Source of the DNA: Actinomadura parmotrematis
GTDB taxonomy: Bacteria; Actinomycetota; Actinomycetes; Streptosporangiales; Streptosporangiaceae
Direction of reading: 5' to 3'
NCBI RefSeq assembly: GCF_019458805.1
Contig: NZ_JAIBOA010000012.1
Span: 124,001-188,000 of the forward strand
DNA length: 64,000 nucleotides
Translations under genes and position numbers: made by a program
The notes under the pieces: generated by a model
What the model saw: only the letters and a program-made list of their open reading frames with translations
Told to the model about the DNA's origin: nothing
The model's database searches: none
Part shown: positions 32,021 to 40,290 of the stretch, piece by piece
How positions within the stretch are numbered: the first letter of the stretch is position 1
Layout of the letters: each line of letters opens with the position of its first letter

Positions 32021-33694
32021 ATGGCAGACGGGTACGGCTCGGGACGCGACGGCGCGGGGCGCGGCCGCGGGGACTCCGGCGACGAGCCGATGGAGCGCTA
32101 CTTCCGTCCCCGCCCCGGCGCGGCGACCCCCGGCGACTCCGGCGAGCAGGCCATCGACGGGGTGCGGGTGGAGGGCGCCGCCGCGCCGCGCGTGCCCGTC
32201 GAGTCGCGCGGCCCGCGCCGTCCCGGCCCCTCGCTCAGCCCGCGCGCGGCGCTGTCGGCGCGCCGCCAGCGCCGCTTCCTCATGGTCACCGGCGGCGTGT
32301 CGGCGTTCGTGCTGCTCACCTCGGGCGGCGCGTGGGCGTTCCAGAACTACGTCGCGGGCGCCATCGGCAAGGTCGGGGTGAACGGCCTCAGCGGGTCCGA
32401 CGGCCCGAAGGGCGCGATGACGATCCTCGTCGCCGGCGTCGACCGGCGCGAGGGCCTCACCCGCGCGCAGCAGCGCGCCGCGCACCTCGGCCACGACGCC
32501 GGCGAGCGGTCCGACACGATGATGCTGCTGCACGTGTCGCGCGACCACGACCGGGTGTCGGTGGTGAACCTGCCGCGCGACTCCTACGTGACGATCCCCT
32601 CGCACAAGTCGAACGGGTCCGAGGGCGCGAAGGGGTCGTTCGTCCCGAGCCGCCCCGGCAAGCTCACCTGGGCGTACCAGTTCGGCGGCCCCGACCTCAC
32701 CGTCGAGACCATCAAGCAGGCGACGAACGTGTCGATCGACCACTACGTCGAGGTCAACTTCTACGGCTTCGTGAACATGGTGGACGCGCTCGGCGGCGTG
32801 CAGATCTGCACCGAGCAGGCGATCGACGACCCCAAGAGCGGGCTGCGGCTGCCCGCCGGCAAGTCCAAGGTCGACGGGCTGAAGGCGCTCGCCTACGCGC
32901 GGGCCCGCTACACCCTCGGCGACGGCACCGACCTCGGCCGCATCGACCGCCAGCAGGCGTTCATGGCGGCGCTGATGAAGCAGGCGCTGTCGTCCAACAC
33001 CTTCGGCGACCCGGTGAAGTCCACCCGGTTCATGAACGCGGTGCTGAAGGCGCTGCGCGTCGACAAGGACCTCGCGGGCAACCTGCCGAAGCTCGCCGAC
33101 CAGATGAAGCACCTGTCGACCGACAGCGTCACCTTCGCCAAGGTGCCGCTGTCCAACCCCGGCTACAACGTCGTCATGTGGAACGCGTCCGCGCCGCAGT
33201 CCACCGTGCAGTGGGACCGCGGGGCGGCCGCCGACCTGTTCTCCCGGTTCCGCCACGACGAGCCGCTGTCCGGGGAGAAGGAGGCGTCCGCGACGCCGTC
33301 CGCGTCCGCGTCGGCCGACGCGCCGACGGTCGCGCCTGCGGAGATCCAGGTGCGGGTGCTGAACGCCGTCGGCACCCGCGGCCTCGCCGGCCGGGCGGGC
33401 GACGACCTGGCGGGCGTCGGCTTCCGCGTCACCGTCGTGCCGGGCGTGGCGCGCCGCGGCCTCGCCACCACCCTGATCCAGTACGGGCCGGGGCGGGCCG
33501 ACTCGGCGAAGACGCTGGCGGCGGCGATCCCGGGCGCCAGGCTGAAGAAGGTCGCCGCGCTCGGCGACCACGTGCAGGTCCTCGTCGGCAAGGACTGGGA
33601 CGGCGCCACGAAGGTGAAGGTGGCGGGCGCGCCGTCGGCGGCGGCGTCCCCGGCGGTGCAGACGGGGACGGCCACCCAGAAGCTCTGCAAGTGA
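32021..33694 (+). CDS. LytR-CpsA-Psr (LCP) family glycopolymer ligase with LytR_C domain
   Basis: The 557-residue product attaches lipid-linked glycopolymers to peptidoglycan at the outer membrane face. It has a charged cytoplasmic tail (~85 residues), one membrane helix (FLMVTGGVSAFVLLTSGGAWAF in two runs), then the LCP core: GVDRR, RSDTMMLLHV, NLPRDSYVTIP, AYARARYT and DLGRIDRQQAF, with the Arg and Asp residues that bind the pyrophosphate lipid and metal. A Ser/Ala-rich linker precedes a C-terminal LytR_C domain (QVRVLNAVGTRGLAGRAGDDL). GGGGGAGG precedes the ATG. It diverges from the GT2 at 30731. It is the likely final step for wall glycans made by the loci in this window. Confidence 0.93.
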   Translation: MADGYGSGRDGAGRGRGDSGDEPMERYFRPRPGAATPGDSGEQAIDGVRVEGAAAPRVPVESRGPRRPGPSLSPRAALSARRQRRFLMVTGGVSAFVLLTSGGAWAFQNYVAGAIGKVGVNGLSGSDGPKGAMTILVAGVDRREGLTRAQQRAAHLGHDAGERSDTMMLLHVSRDHDRVSVVNLPRDSYVTIPSHKSNGSEGAKGSFVPSRPGKLTWAYQFGGPDLTVETIKQATNVSIDHYVEVNFYGFVNMVDALGGVQICTEQAIDDPKSGLRLPAGKSKVDGLKALAYARARYTLGDGTDLGRIDRQQAFMAALMKQALSSNTFGDPVKSTRFMNAVLKALRVDKDLAGNLPKLADQMKHLSTDSVTFAKVPLSNPGYNVVMWNASAPQSTVQWDRGAAADLFSRFRHDEPLSGEKEASATPSASASADAPTVAPAEIQVRVLNAVGTRGLAGRAGDDLAGVGFRVTVVPGVARRGLATTLIQYGPGRADSAKTLAAAIPGARLKKVAALGDHVQVLVGKDWDGATKVKVAGAPSAAASPAVQTGTATQKLCK

Positions 33695-33720
33695 CGGCGC
33701 ACTAGGCGGCGGGTGTTCGC

Positions 33721-33756
33721 GGCGCGGCCGTCCGCTCCGTTGCGGACGGCCGCGCC
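33721..33756 (+). terminator. Strong hairpin after LCP gene
   Basis: A perfect 15-bp GC stem (33721-33735 with 33742-33756) and 6-base loop lie 27 bases past the LCP stop. No U-tract follows, as is common in actinobacteria. Confidence 0.75.
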
Positions 33757-33785
33757 CGAGCACCCCCCTCCTGGCAGGTCGTGGA

Positions 33786-33826
33786 CCTGTGCCGCCGGAG
33801 CCGGGCAGGGTCACCGGCGGCACAGG
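33786..33826. terminator. Second hairpin between LCP and small leftward gene
   Basis: A perfect 13-bp stem (33786-33798 with 33814-33826) and 15-base loop lie between the convergent LCP gene and the small gene ending at 33907. It probably serves the leftward transcript, or forms a tandem terminator with the hairpin at 33721. Confidence 0.55.
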
Positions 33827-33906
33827 CCGTCCAGGGGCGGGCCGGGGCCCGCGGGCGGCGCCGCCGGGCGGGCGCGCCGCACCCGGCGGGGGTGGTTCCC
33901 GGGACG

Positions 33907-34149
33907 TCAGCCGATGACGTGCAGCGCGCCGATCACCTCGGGCCAGCGGGCGTTGGCCACCGCGGCGCGGGTCGCCGGCGACTCCTCGACGATCTCCCGC
34001 CCGCGCACCCGCCGGATCCGGCGGATCCAGCGGAGCCCGCCGCCCGACAGGAGCTGGTACTGCACGGTGCGGCGCGGCGACGTCTCGGCGATGATGCGGG
34101 CGTCGGCGGCGGGACCGCGCACCGTGCGCCACTGGATGGTCTCAGTCAC
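33907..34149 (-). CDS. Small basic protein, unknown
   Basis: This 80-residue product (starting MTETIQWRTVRGPAADAR) is unrecognised. It is rich in Arg, without membrane segment or Cys, and contains TVQYQLLSGGGLRWIRRIRRVRG followed by an acidic stretch, EIVEESPATR. The GTG start at 34149 has GGA six bases upstream. It lies 203 bases downstream of the MmyB-like regulator on the same strand, separated from it by a strong hairpin, so it is probably transcribed separately or by read-through. Small DUF397-like partners occur near some XRE regulators, but this sequence does not carry the DUF397 pattern. Confidence 0.5.
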   Translation of the reverse strand: MTETIQWRTVRGPAADARIIAETSPRRTVQYQLLSGGGLRWIRRIRRVRGREIVEESPATRAAVANARWPEVIGALHVIG

Positions 34150-34267
34150 GACTCGTCCGTTCAGATCTTCAGGGGCAGGGGTCGGGGACGCCCCGGCGCT
34201 GGACGGGCGGCGGGAGCGCGGTGGTGCGGGTGCGGGGTGCTCGGGGTCGGGGTCGGCGGGGTGGACG

Positions 34268-34312
34268 CGCGGGCCGGGAGCCGGGCCGTGGTTCCGCGGC
34301 TCCCGGCCCGCG
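34268..34312. terminator. Hairpin downstream of MmyB-like regulator
   Basis: A perfect 15-bp stem (34268-34282 with 34298-34312) encloses a 15-base loop, followed on the plus strand by CCGCTTTT. It lies about 40 bases past the stop of the leftward regulator gene. Apart from it, the stretch 34150-34352 shows no gene. Confidence 0.65.
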
Positions 34313-34352
34313 CCGCTTTTCCCCTCGGGGGTCCGCTCCTCGGGCGGCCCGG

Positions 34353-35219
34353 CTAGCGGGCGGGGGCGAGGCCGCCCGGCCGGGTGGCCCAGTTCGCGAG
34401 CAGGCGCAGGGAGTCGGCCGCCGGGCTGCCCGGCGGCACGGTGTGGATGCAGAGCGTCTGGTCGGGGTCGGTGGGGAAGGTCAGCGACTCGCACGGCAGC
34501 GTGATCTCGCCGACCACCGGGTGCCGGTAGACGCGGAGGCCGCCGGTGAAGTTCGCGACCTCGTGGCCCGCCCAGAGCCGGCCGAAGTCCTCGCTCTTCA
34601 CCGACAGCTCGCCGATGAGGTCGGTGAGCAGCGGGTCGCCCGGGTGGCGGCCGGCCTCCAGCCGGAGCGCGGTCACGGTGATCCAGGCGACCTCGTCCCA
34701 GTTGCCGAGCAGGCTGCGCGCGTAGCCGTCCAGGAAGACGAACCGGGCGACGTTGCGGTCGCGGCGCGGCAGCGCCTCCCAGTCGACGAGCAGCGCGCGG
34801 GCCAGCACGTTGGCGGCGAGCACGTCGGTGCGGCGCCCGAGGATCAGCGCCGGCGCGACGTCGTCCACCGTCTCCAGCAGCCGGTAGAGGCCCTCGCGGA
34901 CCCGCTGCGGCGGCTCGACCGGAGCGCCGTCGCGGCGGCGGGCGGGGCGCGCGATGCGGAAGAGGTACTCGCGCTCGGCGCCGTCCAGCCGGAGCGCGGC
35001 GGCGACGGCGTCGAGCACCTCCTCCGAGACGGTGCGGTTGCGGCCCTGCTCCAGCCGGACGTAGTAGTCGGCGCTGATGCCGGCGAGCTTCGCCAGCTCC
35101 TCGCGCCGCAGGCCGGGGACGCGCCGCCCGGTCCCGCCGGGGTCGATCCCGGCCGTCTCCGGGCTGAGCCGGGCGCGCCTGCTGCGGAGGAACTCCCCGA
35201 TCTCAGATGGAGTGGTCAT
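34353..35219 (-). CDS. MmyB-like XRE-family transcriptional regulator
   Basis: The 288-residue product has an N-terminal helix-turn-helix (about residues 8-80, with VPGLRREELAKLAGISADYYVRLEQGR, the typical MmyB/XRE helix pair given here in one phrase of the family). A PAS-like ligand domain follows, with LGRRTDVLAANVLARALL, FVFLDGYARSLLGNWDEVA and HPVVGEITLPCESL. Members bind fatty-acid-like ligands and often regulate a divergent oxidoreductase; here the upstream region has no such neighbour. The ATG at 35219 begins MTTPSEIGEFL. It could act on a distant gene or on itself. Confidence 0.88.
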   Translation of the reverse strand: MTTPSEIGEFLRSRRARLSPETAGIDPGGTGRRVPGLRREELAKLAGISADYYVRLEQGRNRTVSEEVLDAVAAALRLDGAEREYLFRIARPARRRDGAPVEPPQRVREGLYRLLETVDDVAPALILGRRTDVLAANVLARALLVDWEALPRRDRNVARFVFLDGYARSLLGNWDEVAWITVTALRLEAGRHPGDPLLTDLIGELSVKSEDFGRLWAGHEVANFTGGLRVYRHPVVGEITLPCESLTFPTDPDQTLCIHTVPPGSPAADSLRLLANWATRPGGLAPAR

Positions 35220-35572
35220 GGTCACAACTATCCACCCCCGGAAGGGTGCAGAACGGCCGCAAGGTGGGTCCACTGCACCCACGCCAAACGGTGTATCGGA
35301 AGGAGGAAGAAGAATAAAAGGTGCACTGAAAGTTATTCAGGGACGCCCGCAACAAGCGAGCCCCGTTCGGCCATCCCCACCCCGCCCACCGCACCACCAC
35401 CCCATCACACACCGCCGCCAGATCCGCCGCACCCACCGGCACCCCGACCGCACCCGGCGAGCGCCCCGCCGTCCCCGCCCCCAGCCCCGCAGCACCCACC
35501 GAACCCCCCACCCGTCGGCCAGCATTCACCGGCGACGGCAGTCGAGCGGCGCCCGCCCCGTTCCCACCACCC
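35220..35572. other. Intergenic region, possible decayed sequence
   Basis: No gene is supported in these 353 bases. The stretch 35290-35345 is strikingly A-rich (AAGGAGGAAGAAG, AATAAAAGG) and includes the inverted repeat CTGAA-AGTTA-TTCAG near 35325-35340. From 35370 to 35560 the minus strand has an open frame with Val/Ala/Gly-rich pattern but no start signal and biased composition. It may be a worn gene remnant. Confidence 0.4.
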
Positions 35573-35677
35573 ATGACCAGCCGGTCACTCAAAGTCGAGA
35601 TGCGGCGTGTTGACCTCCTTCGATCTTCAAAGCGCGCAACACGCCGCATCTCAACGAGGAGCGACCGCCTGGTCATG
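35573..35677. repeat. Nested palindromic repeat, copy 4
   Basis: The inner arms (35594-35612 with 35637-35655; 18 of 19 bases pair) carry the core TGCGGCGTGTTG. The centre has the TTCGATCTTCAAAG type seen inverted in copy 2. Outer arms 35573-35588 and 35662-35677 pair imperfectly. It lies 30 bases beyond the stop of the leftward TetR gene. Confidence 0.9.
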
Positions 35678-35706
35678 GCCGGCGGCGGGACGGCGGGCAG
35701 GGCCGC

Positions 35707-36339
35707 TCAGGCCGTCGGGTCTGTGGGGGTCGTCGTGTCCGCCAGGGCGGCGAAGGCGCGCTCGACCAGGGCCGCCAGGTCGGCGTCCGGGTGGCGGCCC
35801 CAGATGCGGGCGGCGGCGAGCAGAGCGGCCGCACCGGCGCCGACGGCGACGGCCGGGTGGGGATCGCGGTCGCCGTCGACGCCGAGGCGGGCGGCGACGA
35901 TCGCGATGGACTCCTCCTCGGCGGCGGTGCCGATGCGGCGCAGCGCGGCGGCGAGGGCGGGCTCGCTGAAGGCGAGCTCCAGCAGCTCGCGGGCGCCCTC
36001 GCGGCGGTTCCAGCCCGGCTCGTCGGGGTCGGCCAGCCAGGCGCGCAGCGCCCCGAGGTAGGCGGCGACGGGCGGCTCGCCCGGCGGGCGGGCGGCCAGC
36101 GCGGCGTTGATCCGGTCGAAGTCGGCGCGCAGCGGGTCCAGGACCGCGTCCTCCTTCGAGCCGAAGTACCGGCTGAAGGTGCGCCGCGACACGTCCGCGC
36201 GCTCGGCGACGTCCTCGACGGCGACGGCGGCGACGCCGCGCTCCCGCGCCAGTTCGAGCGCCGCCCGCGCCATGGCGGCGCGCGTCTCGCGCGCCTTGCG
36301 CCCGCGGCGCCCGGTGGTGCCGGAACGCTCGCTGCTCAC
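35707..36339 (-). CDS. TetR-family regulator
   Basis: The 210-residue product has a TetR DNA-binding domain at residues 14-62: RAAMARAALELARERG, VAVEDVAERADVSRRTFSRYFGSKEDAVL. The C-terminal part is helical, with the PGWNRREGARELLELAFSEPALAAALRRI pattern common to the TetR_C_17-like group. The GTG start is at 36339. A TAGAAT ends six bases before that GTG, suggesting a leaderless transcript. It is divergent from the acyltransferase-3 gene at 36436, which is its most likely target along with itself. Confidence 0.87.
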   Translation of the reverse strand: MSSERSGTTGRRGRKARETRAAMARAALELARERGVAAVAVEDVAERADVSRRTFSRYFGSKEDAVLDPLRADFDRINAALAARPPGEPPVAAYLGALRAWLADPDEPGWNRREGARELLELAFSEPALAAALRRIGTAAEEESIAIVAARLGVDGDRDPHPAVAVGAGAAALLAAARIWGRHPDADLAALVERAFAALADTTTPTDPTA

Positions 36340-36421
36340 ACCGCCATTCTATGAACAATGTCCCACTGCGCCAAAAAGGCCGCGAACGTGCGCGGGACGC
36401 TCCGCCTCCCCCGGACTCTCG

Positions 36422-36427
36422 TATCCT
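36422..36427 (+). promoter_or_regulatory. -10 (TATCCT) before acyltransferase
   Basis: TATCCT fits TANNNT and ends eight bases before the ATG at 36436. There is no ribosome site, which fits a leaderless mRNA. Confidence 0.5.
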
Positions 36428-36435
36428 GCTCCCCC

Positions 36436-37686
36436 ATGACCACCAGGACGCTCGCGCCGCCCCGCGACGAGGGCGGCGCCCGGCCGGCGGCGGGCGGCCC
36501 GTCCCGGCTCGCCTGGCTGGACGCCCTGCGCGGCGTGGCCGCGCTCGTCGTGGCGCTGCACCACGCCACCTATGATTACCTGCCCGGACCCCGCGCCGCC
36601 CTGCTCGCCTGGTTCGATCCCGGTACCTACGGCGTCATGGTCTTCTTCCTGGTGAGCGGCTACATCGTCCCGGCGTCGCTGGAGCGCGGCGGCGACGTCC
36701 GCCGCTTCTGGATCGGCCGGCTGTTCCGCATCTACCCGCTGTGGCTGGTGGCGTGCGGGGCGGCGGTCGCGCTCATGGCGGCGGGCCTCTACCGCGAGCG
36801 CGGCGGGCCGGGCCCGGCGGTCGCGGTCCTCGCTCACGTCACGATGATGCAGGACCTGCTGGCCGTCCCGAGCGTCCTCAACGTGCTGTGGACGCTGTCC
36901 TACGAGATGGCGTTCTACCTGCTGGTCGTCGCGCTGTTCACGGCGGGCCTGCACCGGCGCTCGGCGCACCACGCGCTGCTGTTCGCGGCGGGCGCGCTCG
37001 TCCTCGGGGGCCTGCCGCCCGCGCTGCTGTCGGTGCGGGCCGGGGTGGGCGCGGTGGCGGTGGGGGCGGCCGCGCTGACGGCGGCCGCGATCGTCCTGGC
37101 GGCGCGCGGGCACCGGCTCGGCGGGCTGCTCGGCGCGGTCCCCGCGTTGCTGCTGGTCGTGCTGAACGGCCGGGTCGGCGCGGCCGAGGGCCTCACCATC
37201 CTCGCCGTCATGTTCGCCGGGACGGCGGTGTACCGGATCGAGCGCGGCGAGCTCGCGCCGCGTCCGGCGCTGCTCGGGCTCGGCGCCGTCCTGGTGACGG
37301 CGCTGGTCGCCGCCGCCGTCCATCTGGACGCGGCCGCGCGGAGCTGGTCGCTGGCGCTCGCGGCGGCCGCCGCCACCTTCGGGCTCGGCCTGCTGGCCCG
37401 CCGCCTCCCGATGCCGCGCGCCCTCGTCGCCCTCGGCGTGATCAGCTACTCGGTGTACCTGCTGCACCCGGTCCTGCTCGCGATCTTCCGCGTGCTGCTC
37501 GGCGGCAACGGCCCGGACCGCCCCGACCGCGGCAGCGTCCCGCTCCTGCTCCTGTTCACCGCCGTCCTCCTCGCCCTGAGCTGGACGACGCAGCGCTACG
37601 TCGAGGCCCCCATGCAACGCCTCGGCAAGCGCCTGGCCCGCCCCGGACGGCGCGCGTCCGGGGCGGCGGCGGGGCGGCCTACTTGA
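36436..37686 (+). CDS. Acyltransferase 3 family membrane protein
   Basis: The 416-residue product has about ten membrane helices and the acyltransferase-3 hallmarks: RLAWLDALRGVAALVVALHHA with the catalytic-type His near residue 45, FFLVSGYIVPASLERG, and RFWIGRLFRIYPLWL, the conserved R-x-x-R-x-x-P pattern. ISYSVYLLHPVLL lies near the C-terminus. Such enzymes O-acylate surface sugars or other exported molecules using an acyl donor from the cytosol. The ATG is preceded by TATCCT, suggesting a leaderless mRNA. Its 3' end overlaps the convergent acyl-CoA dehydrogenase gene by eight bases. Confidence 0.9.
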   Translation: MTTRTLAPPRDEGGARPAAGGPSRLAWLDALRGVAALVVALHHATYDYLPGPRAALLAWFDPGTYGVMVFFLVSGYIVPASLERGGDVRRFWIGRLFRIYPLWLVACGAAVALMAAGLYRERGGPGPAVAVLAHVTMMQDLLAVPSVLNVLWTLSYEMAFYLLVVALFTAGLHRRSAHHALLFAAGALVLGGLPPALLSVRAGVGAVAVGAAALTAAAIVLAARGHRLGGLLGAVPALLLVVLNGRVGAAEGLTILAVMFAGTAVYRIERGELAPRPALLGLGAVLVTALVAAAVHLDAAARSWSLALAAAAATFGLGLLARRLPMPRALVALGVISYSVYLLHPVLLAIFRVLLGGNGPDRPDRGSVPLLLLFTAVLLALSWTTQRYVEAPMQRLGKRLARPGRRASGAAAGRPT

Positions 37687-38848
37687 GGAGCTGGCGGGCC
37701 ATGACCATGCGCTGGATCTGGTTGGTGCCCTCGTAGATCTGCGTGATCTTGGCGTCGCGCATCATGCGCTCGACCGGGAACTCGCGGGTGTAGCCGTAGC
37801 CGCCGAGGAGCTGGACGGCGTCGGTGGTGACGTCCATCGCCACGTCGGAGGCGAGCGTCTTGCAGGCCGACGACACGAAGGTCAGGTCCGGCACCTTCTC
37901 GCCGAGGAACGCCCGCTCGGACTTGATCGCGGCGTGGTAGGTGAGCTGCCGGGCGCCCTCCAGCCGCATCGCCATGTCGGCGATCATGAACTGGACGCCC
38001 TGGAAGTCGGCGATCGCCTTGCCGAACTGCCTGCGCTCCTTGACGTACCCGATCGCGTAGTCGAGCGCGCCCTGCGCGATGCCGAGGGCCTGCGCGGCGA
38101 TGGTGATGCGGGTGTGGTCCAGGGTGGCGAGCGCCGTCTTGAACCCGGTGCCCTCGGCGCCGATGATGCGGTCGGCCGGGATGCGCACGTCCTCCATGAT
38201 GACGGTGCGGGTCGGCGAGCCCTTGATGCCGAGCTTGCGCTCCTTCTCGCCGAACGACACGCCCGCGTCGGCCTTCTCCACCACGAACGCGGAGATGCCG
38301 CGGGCGCCCGCCGACGGGTCGGTCACGGCCATCACCGTGTAGTACTCCGACACGCCCGCGTTGGTGATCCACATCTTGGTGCCGTTCAGCACCCAGGAGT
38401 CGCCGTCCCTGACGGCGCGGGTCTTCATGCCGCCCGCGTCCGAGCCCGCCTCGGCCTCCGACAGCGCGTAGGAGAACATGGCGTCGCCCGAGGCCACCCG
38501 GGTCAGATACTTTTTCTTCAGCTCCTCGGAGCCGGACAGCAGCACCGGCACCGTGCCGAGCTTGTTGACCGCCGGGATCAGCGACGAGGAGGCGCACGCG
38601 CGCGCGACCTCCTCGATGACGATCACGGTGGCCAGGGCGTCGGCCCCGGCACCGCCGTAGGACTCGGGGACGTGCACGGCGTGCAGGTCGTTCTGCCGCA
38701 GCGCGTCCAGGGCCTCCTGCGGGAAGCGGGACTCCTCGTCGACCGCCGCGGCGAACGGGGCGATCTTGGCATCGGCGAGCTCGCGCACCGTCTGCCGCAG
38801 GAGCTCGTGCTCCTCCGACGGGGCGTACGTGGGAAAGTCGGCACTCAT
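37679..38848 (-). CDS. Acyl-CoA dehydrogenase
   Basis: The 389-residue flavoenzyme oxidises an acyl-CoA to the 2-enoyl-CoA. Seen motifs include FSYALSEAEAGSDAGGMKTRA (flavin contact), WITNAG, the helix with RRQFGKAIADFQGVQFMIADM, QLLGGYGYTREFPVERMMRD, and the catalytic Glu in YEGTNQIQRMVMAR. Length is typical. The ATG at 38848 is preceded by TAGCAT at seven bases, indicating a leaderless transcript. In several actinomycetes an acyl-CoA dehydrogenase lies near purEK and wall-glycan genes, as here. Substrate chain length cannot be told. Confidence 0.93.
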   Translation of the reverse strand: MSADFPTYAPSEEHELLRQTVRELADAKIAPFAAAVDEESRFPQEALDALRQNDLHAVHVPESYGGAGADALATVIVIEEVARACASSSLIPAVNKLGTVPVLLSGSEELKKKYLTRVASGDAMFSYALSEAEAGSDAGGMKTRAVRDGDSWVLNGTKMWITNAGVSEYYTVMAVTDPSAGARGISAFVVEKADAGVSFGEKERKLGIKGSPTRTVIMEDVRIPADRIIGAEGTGFKTALATLDHTRITIAAQALGIAQGALDYAIGYVKERRQFGKAIADFQGVQFMIADMAMRLEGARQLTYHAAIKSERAFLGEKVPDLTFVSSACKTLASDVAMDVTTDAVQLLGGYGYTREFPVERMMRDAKITQIYEGTNQIQRMVMARQLLK

Positions 38849-38855
38849 AGCGCGA

Positions 38856-38861
38856 ATGCTA
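38856..38861 (-). promoter_or_regulatory. Leaderless -10 (TAGCAT) of acyl-CoA dehydrogenase
   Basis: On the minus strand TAGCAT ends seven bases before the ATG. No ribosome site is present between them. Confidence 0.55.
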
Positions 38862-38948
38862 CCCGCCAGTACGGATCGGCCGGCGGCGCAGGTGCCACCC
38901 GGGGCGGGTCCGCCCGCGGGGACGTCAGCAGCAGAGAGGAACAACGCC

Positions 38949-40283
38949 GTGACGCACCGCCTGACGGTGATCGGGACCGGTTACCTGGGCGCCACGCACG
39001 CCGCCTGCATGGCCGACCTCGGCTTCGAGGTCCTCGGCCTGGACGTGGACGCGGCGCGGATCGCCCGCCTCGCCGGCGGCGACCTGCCCTTCTACGAGCC
39101 GGGCCTGCCCGAGCTGCTCCGCAAGGGCCTCGCCTCCGGGCGGCTCCGCTTCACCACCTCCTACGCCGAGGCCGCCGAGTTCGGCGACGTCCACTTCGTC
39201 TGCGTCGGCACGCCGCAGAAGGCCGGCGAGTACGCCGCCGACATGTCGTACGTGGACGCCGCGATCGACGCCCTCGCGCCGCTGCTCGCCCGGCCCGCGC
39301 TCGTCGTCGGCAAGTCCACCGTCCCGGTCGGGACGGCCGAGCGGCTCGCCGCCCGCCTCGCCCGGCTCGCGCCGGCGGGCGACGGCGCCGTCCTCGCCTG
39401 GAACCCCGAGTTCCTGCGCGAGGGCTTCGCCTGCCACGACACCCTGCACCCCGACCGGATCGTCGTCGGCCTGCCCGGCGACGCGGCCGCGGCGGCGGGC
39501 GCCGAGGCGGCGCTGCGCGAGGTGTACGCGCCGATGCTGGCGGGCGGCACGCCGTTCATCACCGCCGACTACCCGACGTCGGAGCTGGTCAAGGTGTCGG
39601 CGAACGCCTTCCTCGCCACCAAGATCTCCTTCATCAACGCGATGGCCGAGGTCTGCGAGGCCGCGCACGCCGACGTCACCAAGCTGTCGGAGGCTTTGTC
39701 GCACGACGACCGCATCGGCGGCAAGTTCCTCGGGCCCGGCCTCGGCTTCGGCGGCGGCTGCCTGCCGAAGGACATCCGCGCGTTCATGGCGCGCGCGGGC
39801 GAGCTCGGCGCCGACCAGGCGCTCACCTTCCTGCGCGAGGTCGACGAGATCAACATCCGCCGCCGCATCCGCATGGTCGACATCGCCCGGACCCTGCTCG
39901 GCGGCTCGTTCATCGGCCGCACCGTCGGCGTCCTCGGCGCCGCGTTCAAGCCCGAGTCCGACGACGTCCGCGACTCCCCCGCCCTCGACGTGGCCGCCAC
40001 CATCCACGCCCAGGGCGGCAAGGTCACCGTCTACGACCCGCAGGCGATGGCGAACGCGCGGCGCGCGCAGCCGTCCCTGTCGTTCGGCGAGTCCGCCCTC
40101 GACGCGGCGCGCGGCGCGCACGTCGTGCTGCTGCTGACCGAGTGGGCCGAGTTCCGCGAGATGGCCCCGGGCGGGCTGGCGGCGGCCGTCGCCGAACGCA
40201 ACATCGTCGACGGCCGCAACGCCCTGGACCCGGAGGTCTGGCGCGCGGCGGGCTGGACCTACCGCGCCCTCGGCCGCCCCTGA
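38949..40283 (+). CDS. UDP-glucose 6-dehydrogenase
   Basis: The 444-residue NAD-dependent enzyme makes UDP-glucuronate. It has LTVIGTGYLGATHAACMADLGFEVLGLDVD (Rossmann motif given over its start), GKSTVPVGTAE, WNPEFLREG, VKVSANAFLATKISFINAMAEVCE, and the catalytic Cys in GFGGGCLPKDIRAF, the UDP-glucose-dehydrogenase form of the motif (usually GGSCxPKD). GAAFKPESDDVRDSPAL follows. The GTG start has GAGAGGA eight bases upstream. It is a separate gene from the GGHC-type dehydrogenase at 11048, so the strain can make at least two uronic-acid nucleotides. A Gly takes the place of the more usual Ser before the catalytic Cys. Confidence 0.93.
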   Translation: MTHRLTVIGTGYLGATHAACMADLGFEVLGLDVDAARIARLAGGDLPFYEPGLPELLRKGLASGRLRFTTSYAEAAEFGDVHFVCVGTPQKAGEYAADMSYVDAAIDALAPLLARPALVVGKSTVPVGTAERLAARLARLAPAGDGAVLAWNPEFLREGFACHDTLHPDRIVVGLPGDAAAAAGAEAALREVYAPMLAGGTPFITADYPTSELVKVSANAFLATKISFINAMAEVCEAAHADVTKLSEALSHDDRIGGKFLGPGLGFGGGCLPKDIRAFMARAGELGADQALTFLREVDEINIRRRIRMVDIARTLLGGSFIGRTVGVLGAAFKPESDDVRDSPALDVAATIHAQGGKVTVYDPQAMANARRAQPSLSFGESALDAARGAHVVLLLTEWAEFREMAPGGLAAAVAERNIVDGRNALDPEVWRAAGWTYRALGRP

Positions 40284-40290
40284 CGGCGCG

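Noticed and set aside
35203-35676. Leftward open frame across the intergenic region and repeat copy 4
   Set aside because: It reads through the palindrome and into the MmyB promoter region, has no ribosome site and no recognisable domain.
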